A stretch of DNA of 46,912 bases. Source: JABMPO01 sp964539785 (GTDB lineage: Bacteria; Fidelibacterota; Marinisomatia; Marinisomatales; TCS56). This document shows, piece after piece, positions 1-6,061 of this stretch. The translations under genes were made by a program, and so were the position numbers. Below the pieces are notes generated by a model. That model saw only the letters and a list, made by a program, of their open reading frames with translations, searched no databases and was not told where the DNA came from. Within the stretch, counting starts at the first letter, position 1, and each line of letters begins with the position of its first letter. The stretch lies in the NCBI GenBank assembly GCA_964539785.1, contig CAZIJQ010000016.1, positions 1-46,912 of the forward strand, written 5' to 3'.

Positions 1-195
1 CTAGAACAGGCTATCTGGGACGGGATAGTTCAATTGCAAAAATCAAATGATCTATTAGAAAACGGAATGGTGGAGATTGTTCCCGAGTTCGGTGAGCCAA
101 TTTATGTTGCGATTGATTTGAAGAAAATCGATGATGTGCGCTCTGGTGAGATCACCTTAAAAGAATATATCAGACATTTTACAAAATTCCAATAA
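1..195 (+). CDS. C-terminal fragment of an unidentified protein
   Basis: An open frame enters from the left edge and ends at a TAA at 193-195, giving 64 residues of a C-terminus. The visible part is soluble-looking, with a central hydrophobic and acidic stretch (VEIVPEFGEPIYVAIDLKK) and an end in HFTKFQ. I do not recognise the family. A strong hairpin terminator follows within 25 bases, which supports this being a real gene end rather than a chance frame. Function cannot be assigned from this piece. Confidence 0.6.
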   Translation, partial: LEQAIWDGIVQLQKSNDLLENGMVEIVPEFGEPIYVAIDLKKIDDVRSGEITLKEYIRHFTKFQ

Positions 196-217
196 GACCT
201 CTCTCTCTACCCCTCAG

Positions 218-241
218 GCCCCCGCAATGGGGGCTTTTTTT
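218..241 (+). terminator. Rho-independent terminator after the first gene
   Basis: A perfect 6-bp GC stem (GCCCCC at 218-223 pairing with GGGGGC at 229-234), a 5-base loop and a run of seven T follow the partial gene directly. This is the standard intrinsic terminator layout for rightward transcription. Confidence 0.9.
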
Positions 242-345
242 ATATCCAGTTAAATCTATCACTTCACAATAATCAAAAGCATATTAATATTAAAGGATTA
301 ATTTGCTGGTTTTTCTTTATTAACATAAATATTCGGTCAATATCA

Positions 346-1395
346 ATGAAGCAAAATATCATCGGCCTTTTCTTGATCATATTCACTATATCGGCCCAGG
401 AATCAATTGCCCCTTCTGACGAGAAAGCTAAACAAATTACGCCAATTGCCGTATTAACATTGGAGGGTAAGGGCATTACCGCACAGGAATCTGAAATCCT
501 CAGTGAACGCCTGCGTTCGGCGCTTGTCCAGGACGGCCGCTATCAAGTTGTTGAACGCACCCAGATGGAAATAATCCTTGAGGAGCAGGGGTTCCAGCAA
601 TCGGGGTGTCTATCAAACGAATGTCTGATCCAGGCTGGACTGATTTTAGGCGTTCAACAAATGGTAGGTGGAACCGTGGGCAAAATTGGATATAGTTATG
701 CGGTAGATATCCGATTGTTTGACATTGAAACTTCAGAGATTATCAAAGCGGTGTCCCGTAATCATCAGGGTGCAATCAATGGGTTGCTTGCTATAATGGG
801 AGAACTGGCGGTTGAGTTAGCCCCTGATCAAAAAGCAATACCACAAAAACAATCGGTTGCTGATAAAGATTTGACCTACCAGGAAAATCCCTCAACAATA
901 GTTGAAACTCTGGAAAAAAGTGTTTCCCAGATCAAATCTGAGTTTGCTGACAATTCCCAGAGAAATTATTCCGTCCTTGGCGGCGAGAGTTGGGCTCCCA
1001 TTCAATTTGCCTTTGCCTACCCACGTCAGATTTTACCAGCTTCGGTTAAAATCTATGGTTTCCGGTTCAACCTGATTTATGGCTTAAACCATTCTGTGTA
1101 TGGTCTGGATATTGGTTTGATCAATGAATTAAAAAATGATTTAATGGGTATACAGGCTGGGTTCAGTAATCAAGCAAAATCGGTTTACGGTATACAGGAA
1201 GGGGTGCTCAATACCTGTGAAAACTTGTATGGTTTGCAGGCCGGTTTTATCAATAAAGCGCACACAACATTCGGTTGCCAGATAGGATTTATTAACCGCA
1301 GCCAGTTTCTGACTGGTGTTCAAATTGGTCTGATAAATTATAATCCAGGCGGCTCCGGTCAACCGCGTCTACCGATCATTAATATCGGATTTTAG
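346..1395 (+). CDS. CsgG-like N-terminal domain plus LA_2272-type surface repeats
   Basis: The 349-residue protein begins with a short signal-peptide-like segment (KQNIIGLFLIIFTISAQ). Residues of about 30-160 resemble the CsgG/LpoB-like fold found in envelope lipoproteins: IAVLTLEGKGI, then VVERTQMEIILEEQ, then a GVQQMVGGTVGKIG strand. Two cysteines sit in SGCLSNECL. A low-complexity linker follows. The last 115 residues or so are about seven tandem repeats of 14-15 residues with the pattern YGLxxGxxN, as in LA_2272-family surface proteins. The repeats should form a regular beta sheet at the cell surface. There is no clear lipobox and no obvious ribosome binding site before the ATG. It is convergent with the next gene. 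The role is probably envelope assembly or surface exposure, but no substrate can be named. Confidence 0.72.
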   Translation: MKQNIIGLFLIIFTISAQESIAPSDEKAKQITPIAVLTLEGKGITAQESEILSERLRSALVQDGRYQVVERTQMEIILEEQGFQQSGCLSNECLIQAGLILGVQQMVGGTVGKIGYSYAVDIRLFDIETSEIIKAVSRNHQGAINGLLAIMGELAVELAPDQKAIPQKQSVADKDLTYQENPSTIVETLEKSVSQIKSEFADNSQRNYSVLGGESWAPIQFAFAYPRQILPASVKIYGFRFNLIYGLNHSVYGLDIGLINELKNDLMGIQAGFSNQAKSVYGIQEGVLNTCENLYGLQAGFINKAHTTFGCQIGFINRSQFLTGVQIGLINYNPGGSGQPRLPIINIGF

Positions 1396-1410
1396 ATTCC
1401 AGACAATATC

Positions 1411-1866
1411 CTAATTGGCGATCCAACCAACCTTTTCACCCCAAATGCGGGCAGCCCACTGTCTTTCCAGAAATATATCAACCCGATTCGTATAACGTTT
1501 ATTCATTGTATCATCAACAATAAAAGGCACTACCACAAAAACCGTATCGCCATAATTGTAGGGTCCGCCATTTTTAGCCAGCAGATCTCGTGATACCGCC
1601 AGGGACTGCAACGAAGCCCGGCGACCGCTGGCAGTTTCCCAGGGACGATCATCGGTTTGGCTTTTCATGGGATTATAAGCCGTGATTTCAACCTGCCGGG
1701 ATATGGCGTCGAACCACACCTTGTGATAATTTTCACGATCCTGCAAATGGGATGCTATGTAATCCATATTTTTATTCATTTGAGCCAAGGTAAACTCGCG
1801 CATACCAAACAACGCCAGCAATACAATTGCAGTGGTTGATAATATAATTGTTTTTCGTATCTTCAT
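1411..1866 (-). CDS. Small membrane-anchored 3D-domain protein
   Basis: This is a 151-residue protein with an N-terminal membrane anchor or signal (TIILSTTAIVLLALFGM). The C-terminal half looks like the 3D double-psi beta-barrel domain of MltA/YabE-type wall proteins. It has VEITAYN with the TAY motif, an ASG element, AVSRDLL, GDTVFV, and an ending NRVDIFLERQWAARIWGEK. In the family the aspartates of the TAY and VDIF strands form the active site of lytic transglycosylases, so a cell-wall or RlpA-like role is plausible. A GGAG ribosome binding site precedes the ATG. It stands alone between a convergent gene and the sulfur-operon terminator. Confidence 0.65.
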   Translation of the reverse strand: MKIRKTIILSTTAIVLLALFGMREFTLAQMNKNMDYIASHLQDRENYHKVWFDAISRQVEITAYNPMKSQTDDRPWETASGRRASLQSLAVSRDLLAKNGGPYNYGDTVFVVVPFIVDDTMNKRYTNRVDIFLERQWAARIWGEKVGWIAN

Positions 1867-1975
1867 AATAACTCCAAAATTTTCAAGCCTTAAAATTAAA
1901 ACCTATACTAAATTAAATCCAATAAAATAGTTCTACTATGAAGACGGTCACACCGGAATAGACAGCATTTATATT

Positions 1976-2014
1976 GAAAAAGGGTGGGCATTCCGGCTTT
2001 GGCAACCCACCCCC
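1976..2014 (-). terminator. Intrinsic terminator of the sulfur operon
   Basis: On the minus strand a 7-bp GGGTGGG/CCCACCC stem (2006-2012 pairing with 1982-1988) is followed at once by TTTTT (1977-1981). It lies just beyond the stop of the last gene of the leftward merR-to-dsrE operon, so it should end that transcript. Confidence 0.85.
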
Positions 2015-2032
2015 AGAGATTTAATTCATAAA

Positions 2033-2545
2033 TCAGGTAAATATAATCTGTGCTCCGGCTGATTTTTCATAGAATTCTCCCACCGTCAAGACAGCTTGAA
2101 TTTCATCAACCAGATCCTCTTTTTTCAACTTGAACATATCCATGGCCAGTTTGCAGGCATACAACTCACCTCCAGCATCGGAAATCATCTCCAGAAATTC
2201 TGATACGGGTGGAACATCCAATTTTTCCATTTCATTTTTCATCATCCATGTTGCCAGGGAGGACACACCGGGCAGGGCGCCCATTAGCGTTGGAAAAGGC
2301 ATAGTAATCGGAAATTTCATCATCGGCATTGCCATATTTAAGGCAGCGTTTCCAACTGTGGCAACTTTGAGACTATCAACCATCTTTTTCATCACGGCAT
2401 TCAGGCCGAAAAAAGTGAAAAATATTGATGCTTCTATTCCGTCCATCCGGGCACCATTTGCCATTATCAAAGCCGGATAGATTTCATCCAACCCACCTTT
2501 GGCACAGATGATGGATACTTTTTTGATCGGTTCATATTCGCTCAT
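2033..2545 (-). CDS. DsrE/DsrF/DrsH-like sulfur-carrier family protein
   Basis: The 170-residue protein fits the DsrE/DsrF-like fold. It has an N-terminal strand with Cys14 (VSIICAKGGLDEIYPAL), a hydrophobic insert rich in Met, Pro and Phe (about residues 68-100), and a conserved-looking Cys131 in GELYACKLAMDMF. The Met-rich insert is typical of the larger DsrE-like proteins encoded beside TusA, TusE and rhodaneses. These proteins pass persulfide sulfur between carriers during sulfur oxidation or tRNA thiolation. It is the last gene of the operon, 11 bases after the TusE/DsrC-like gene, with an AGGAGC ribosome binding site. The exact partner is inferred from this neighbourhood. Confidence 0.8.
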   Translation of the reverse strand: MSEYEPIKKVSIICAKGGLDEIYPALIMANGARMDGIEASIFFTFFGLNAVMKKMVDSLKVATVGNAALNMAMPMMKFPITMPFPTLMGALPGVSSLATWMMKNEMEKLDVPPVSEFLEMISDAGGELYACKLAMDMFKLKKEDLVDEIQAVLTVGEFYEKSAGAQIIFT

Positions 2546-2556
2546 ATTCGCTCCTG

Positions 2557-2874
2557 TTAAATGCAGCCCTGAGGCTTTGTGATACCGGCGATTTTGGCTG
2601 CTTTTTTGGCCGGGCCACCGGGGAATAGCGAGTATAGTTCTTTAGTTGGAACGCCACTCTGTTTGGTCAACTTGCGTATCGATGGACCAGTACCATTTTC
2701 CTTAAATTCCTTGCGCATAAAATTCAATACTACAAAATGACGCTCGGAAAGATCTTCAATTCCTTCTTCCGTCGCCAATTCTTTTGCAATATCTTCATTC
2801 CACTGGGTGTAATCAACCATGAAACTCTCATCATCAAATTCAATGGTTGCTCCAGCGATTTCACGTGTAGCCAT
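2557..2874 (-). CDS. TusE/DsrC-family sulfur relay protein
   Basis: This is a 105-residue protein with the typical DsrC/TusE length and end. The C-terminal arm (GGPAKKAAKIAGITKPQGCI) has the invariant penultimate cysteine, Cys104. The second DsrC cysteine, 11 residues upstream, is alanine (Ala93) here. True DsrC proteins that make the trisulfide for DsrAB need both cysteines, so this one should behave as a TusE-like or single-cysteine carrier that receives and passes a persulfide. It lies between DUF1641 and DsrE-like genes in the sulfur operon, with 11-12 base gaps. This suggests it takes sulfane sulfur made by the SQR-like enzyme. Confidence 0.9.
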   Translation of the reverse strand: MATREIAGATIEFDDESFMVDYTQWNEDIAKELATEEGIEDLSERHFVVLNFMRKEFKENGTGPSIRKLTKQSGVPTKELYSLFPGGPAKKAAKIAGITKPQGCI

Positions 2875-2886
2875 TATTTACTCCTT

Positions 2887-3579
2887 TTATTCTGAGATTA
2901 AATTGTTTTTTACAGCGGTTGTGTCACTGACATTTTTTAGAAAACTGATTAAAAATCCAAGACCACGTTTAATTTCGGGTGAATTCATCTCTTTTATCAG
3001 TTTCCAGACAGAATATTCTTCAATATCATCAGGATCCAGGCTCTTAAAAACTGTGGTTGCATTATTGACTGCTTTAAGCATCTCCGGTTGGGTCAAGCTT
3101 TTCATAGTTTCAAGAATTGTGACAATATTGTCCGCCAATAGCCGCACATCTTCGGCGCTAAAATGAGTAACTATATTATTTGCAATAGTCGTCATTTCCT
3201 TAAAAAAGGCGAAATAGCCCTGGCGGTCAAGATCGTTCAACCCTTCCAAAGCATCATTAAATAGATTTTTGCTGATCGGTTTAACGTCCTGATAAAAATC
3301 AAGGGCGCTCTCAAGTTGCTCAATGATTCCGGTAATGGTATTAGTGTTGCGCAGGATTTTCTTCAACAGGTGTAAAAAATCACCGGTACGAACGAATGGT
3401 GCCACATCTTCTAACTCAACAATCGCCGAACTGAAAACATCCTTAGCAACGATGGTTAAATCTGCTTTAAGACCTTCCAGTTCTTCTCTCTGGCGTTTTG
3501 CGTGGGCTAGTTCGCCAGTGATAATATCCAGTTTGGCGTTGATCTCATCCAATTGCTTTTGTACTGCCTGGTCTGCCAT
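2887..3579 (-). CDS. DUF1641 domain protein, partner of the SQR-like flavoprotein
   Basis: The 230-residue, mostly helical protein has no transmembrane segment and no cysteine. Residues 1-45 (QKQLDEINAKLDIITGELAHAKRQREELEG) look like a coiled coil. The rest is helical with repeated hydrophobic heptads and a late KRGLGFLISFLKNV helix that matches the end of DUF1641 domains. DUF1641 proteins are commonly encoded beside NAD(P)/FAD-dependent SQR-like oxidoreductases or formate dehydrogenase accessory genes. Their biochemical role is not known to me. Its ATG starts 1 base after the stop of the SQR-like gene, so the two are probably translated together and may form a complex. Confidence 0.8.
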   Translation of the reverse strand: MADQAVQKQLDEINAKLDIITGELAHAKRQREELEGLKADLTIVAKDVFSSAIVELEDVAPFVRTGDFLHLLKKILRNTNTITGIIEQLESALDFYQDVKPISKNLFNDALEGLNDLDRQGYFAFFKEMTTIANNIVTHFSAEDVRLLADNIVTILETMKSLTQPEMLKAVNNATTVFKSLDPDDIEEYSVWKLIKEMNSPEIKRGLGFLISFLKNVSDTTAVKNNLISE

Positions 3580-3580
3580 T

Positions 3581-4810
3581 TCAGCGCCTTTTTCCCGCCA
3601 TTAACATTTGTGACTCAATGGGCAATTCGGCGCCTTTCAATAAAAGATTCCAGTACATCCAGCGAAACATCATTTTGCCATAATGATTCATTCTGGTCTC
3701 CTCCAACAGCGAAAAAGGTCCTATGCCGGGCAGGGGAAATTTGCCTGGCAACGGTTCTGTATCATAATTGAAATCAATCAGGATTCCCTTACCAAACCCT
3801 GATTCGATGTAACAATTGGCGTGGCCGTCAAAAGCGGATCGCATCGGCCGCCCTTCGATGATGCTCAGGAAGTTTTCGAACAGGATGTCAGCCTCAAAGT
3901 GAGCAACCGAACCAGCTTTGGAACTGGGCAGGTCGGTGGCATCACCAATCACAAAAATGTTTTCATGGGCTTTGGACTGGAGCGTCTGCTTATCGGTGGG
4001 GATGAAGTTCAGTTCGTCTCCCAGTCCGGAGCGTTCAATAACCGCATCCCCCATGTTGGTGGGGATCGTGATCAGAACATCGTAATCAATTTCCTGTTCT
4101 TCCCAGGATATAATTTTGTTGTTCTCCGAATCAACGCGGGCGATATTGAACTCGGAAGTCAGGTGTATATTTTTCTTTCCCAAAAAATCACCGAAGACTT
4201 TTGATGCTTTTGGTTTGGTAAAAGCCCCTGGTAGAGGGGTGACAAAATGAATATCGACTTTGTCGCGAATGCTTTGCTCAGTAAACCACCAATCCGCCAG
4301 AAATACGAATTCAAGCGGTGCTACCGGGCATTTAATTGGCATTTCGGCAATGTTCAACACCAGTTTTCCGCCATCCCAGTATTTAAAAAATCGGGCTAGT
4401 GCGGAAGCCCCTTCAATGGTATAGAAATCAAAAATGTTTTTTTGCCAGCCCGGCCCTTCCAGGCCTTCGATCTCTGCGGGCGCTATCTTTGAACCGGTGG
4501 CAATTATCAGATAATCATACGCTAGTACTTTACCATTCTTTAACAATATTCGGTTGTTTTCGGCCTCGATTTTATCAATTTCCGAAAAAACCACATCGGC
4601 TCCCGGTGGGAAAAAATCACGTTTGGGCTTGATTACATCCTGGGTTCCATAAATTCCAAAAGGAATGAATAAAAATCCCGGTTGATAATAATGGGTTTCG
4701 TGTTGATCTACGATTGTTATCTGCCATTCATCGCGGTCCAAGACCGGCGTTAGCTTGTTTAACATTATTGTCCCGGCTGTGCCCGCCCCCAGGATTACCA
4801 GTTTTTTCAT
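3581..4810 (-). CDS. Sulfide:quinone oxidoreductase-like FAD/NAD(P) flavoprotein
   Basis: This is a 409-residue two-dinucleotide-domain flavoprotein. It has an N-terminal GAGTAG FAD loop (residues 8-13), an ATGS segment near 104-107 and the second FAD signature VIGDATDLP (287-295). Only two cysteines are present: Cys161 in PIKCPVAP and Cys333 in ANCYIESG. These match the two core redox cysteines of SQR, which carry sulfur from sulfide to polysulfide. The third cysteine of classical type I SQRs is absent. The C-terminal amphipathic helices (FRWMYWNLLLKG) would allow monotopic membrane contact with quinone. It is the first enzyme gene after merR in the sulfur operon. Sulfide oxidation is the likely activity, but related flavoproteins use other donors. 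Confidence 0.8.
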   Translation of the reverse strand: MKKLVILGAGTAGTIMLNKLTPVLDRDEWQITIVDQHETHYYQPGFLFIPFGIYGTQDVIKPKRDFFPPGADVVFSEIDKIEAENNRILLKNGKVLAYDYLIIATGSKIAPAEIEGLEGPGWQKNIFDFYTIEGASALARFFKYWDGGKLVLNIAEMPIKCPVAPLEFVFLADWWFTEQSIRDKVDIHFVTPLPGAFTKPKASKVFGDFLGKKNIHLTSEFNIARVDSENNKIISWEEQEIDYDVLITIPTNMGDAVIERSGLGDELNFIPTDKQTLQSKAHENIFVIGDATDLPSSKAGSVAHFEADILFENFLSIIEGRPMRSAFDGHANCYIESGFGKGILIDFNYDTEPLPGKFPLPGIGPFSLLEETRMNHYGKMMFRWMYWNLLLKGAELPIESQMLMAGKRR

Positions 4811-4843
4811 CGTAATTATTCTCTTTTAAATTATTTTTTATTA

Positions 4844-5302
4844 TTACTGCTTAAAGTCGGCCAGTAAATTTTTATAATATGATTTAACGTCGCTACATTC
4901 ATCGGATAGCTGATAAACATTGCAGGCTCGACAATCTTCATCACGACATTTCGGACCTTTTTCCGAAGCCGCCCAGCAGGGTGCAAGCGTTGAGCTGTAG
5001 GCATCACAAGCCTGTCGGTCTTCGACCGTGCAGGGTTTGATTATCCAGCAAGGAACCAGGGCCAAGAGCGCTTTAATGCCGGCAATATTCAATCCTTCTT
5101 CATCGAGGTGGTGGCGTATGCATTTCAGGCGCTGGATATCGGTATCGGAATACATTCGACGACCGGTAGCTGTTTTATGTGGTAGGATCAAACCCTTTTC
5201 CTCATACATCCGCAGGGTATAGACAGTAGTCTTTGTCAACTGCGATGCCACTCCGATTGTATACAGGGCGCGATCTTGATTGGTATTATTGTTATTTATC
5301 AT
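4844..5302 (-). CDS. MerR-family regulator with a duplicated Cys-Trp metal/redox motif
   Basis: The 152-residue protein has a MerR winged helix at residues 13-80 (YTIGVASQLTKTTVYTLRMY, then GLILPHKT, then GRRMYSD). The effector part is unusual. It holds two related motifs, PCW-x3-PC-x6-AC-x-AY and PCW-x6-KC-x3-DC-x-AC-x-VY, for nine cysteines in all counting the one in RLKC. Such clusters fit an Fe-S centre, zinc or a thiol/persulfide sensor. It heads a leftward operon of sulfur genes with a 33-base gap to the SQR-like gene, so it probably regulates them in response to sulfide, persulfide or redox state. The regulated promoter should lie in 5303-5400, which carries repeats. Confidence 0.88.
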   Translation of the reverse strand: MINNNNTNQDRALYTIGVASQLTKTTVYTLRMYEEKGLILPHKTATGRRMYSDTDIQRLKCIRHHLDEEGLNIAGIKALLALVPCWIIKPCTVEDRQACDAYSSTLAPCWAASEKGPKCRDEDCRACNVYQLSDECSDVKSYYKNLLADFKQ

Positions 5303-5335
5303 AACCTGTTAAAAGCATTAAGCGTTTAATTAATA

Positions 5336-5375
5336 TCTCTATTGTGCGCTATAGATTGTCTCTATTCTACAATAG
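5336..5375 (-). promoter_or_regulatory. Candidate merR-operon operator/promoter region
   Basis: The 275 bases between the DHFR-like and merR genes hold the direct repeat TCTCTATT at 5336-5343 and 5359-5366. An overlapping inverted repeat, CTATT-CTAC-AATAG, spans 5362-5375. MerR regulators bind dyads between promoter elements with a long spacer, and these repeats lie 35-75 bases upstream of the regulator start. I could not fix -35 and -10 boxes with certainty. Confidence 0.4.
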
Positions 5376-5463
5376 AAGTTATTATGTAGTTTTTTGCATT
5401 GCAAGATAAAAAGACCCCTTTGTCTGCTTTGGCAGTTTAAAAATTAAGTCTGTGTCTGTTAGT

Positions 5464-5484
5464 AAAAAAAACGCCCAGCTGGGC
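5464..5484 (-). terminator. Possible terminator of the DHFR-like transcript
   Basis: The 12-bp palindrome GCCCAGCTGGGC (5473-5484) folds as a 4-bp stem with an AGCT loop. On the minus strand it is followed after one base by about eight T (A run at 5464-5471). It lies about 100 bases past the stop of the leftward DHFR-like gene. The stem is short, so this is only moderately convincing. Confidence 0.5.
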
Positions 5485-5577
5485 AGCGGGGCACTGAATA
5501 ATAATCAAGTTGCTGTAAAACAGGGAAAATGTAAAGGTAAAGATAAGAATGTTAGCTGTTGGTAGCTGTGACCATAA

Positions 5578-6027
5578 TCACTGTTTTGTGATCTTATATT
5601 GAAATTGGTACATGTTTTTTGATCCCGGAATCGGTATTTTTTTTCCCAGAATTAGCAAAATATTATTATCCAGAGCATTAAATAATTTTAGCCCCGACTC
5701 AAAAATTAGGGGGTGGTATGTTAAATACAGCTGTGTTAAATAGGGCGCAAAACGGCTGAATATTTTACTGCCACCGATAATGAAGCAGCGTTCTGAATCA
5801 ATGTCGGCTAAAATTTCCTGCGGATCGTCATTTCGGTAAACAACAATGGTTTGTCGACCCTTTAGATCGACAACAAGTGTTTTATAGGTATTTGATCCCA
5901 TGATCACCGGGTAACCCTTTGTTTGCTTTTTGAATAGCTTTAGGTCTTGCGACCAACATACTGGCTCCAGCGAATGGCGGGCGATTATTCCGTCAGCTGT
6001 TATAGCCGCTATAAGGATCACATCCAT
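5578..6027 (-). CDS. Dihydrofolate reductase family protein
   Basis: This 149-residue protein has the DHFR order of motifs: an N-terminal strand VILIAAITADGIIA, then CWSQDLKLFKKQT with the acidic residue expected in the substrate site, then VIMGSNTYKTL, a TIVVYRN strand, and the NADPH motif FIIGGSKIF. It is short, near the minimal DHFR size, and its C-terminus (HPLIFESGLKLFN) resembles the RibD-C/DHFR-like clan as much as classical FolA. It could reduce dihydrofolate or be a flavin/pterin reductase relative. It lies 34 bases downstream of the M16 peptidase gene and may share its transcript. No thymidylate synthase gene is nearby to decide the matter. Confidence 0.75.
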   Translation of the reverse strand: MDVILIAAITADGIIARHSLEPVCWSQDLKLFKKQTKGYPVIMGSNTYKTLVVDLKGRQTIVVYRNDDPQEILADIDSERCFIIGGSKIFSRFAPYLTQLYLTYHPLIFESGLKLFNALDNNILLILGKKIPIPGSKNMYQFQYKITKQ

Positions 6028-6061
6028 TTATAGGCAACGTTTTCTTTACACTTTAGGCTTT

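Noticed and set aside
2858..2873. parS-like TTTCACGTG near the TusE start
   Set aside because: Only 11 of 16 bases match and the right arm is lost; it lies inside coding sequence far from the other sites.
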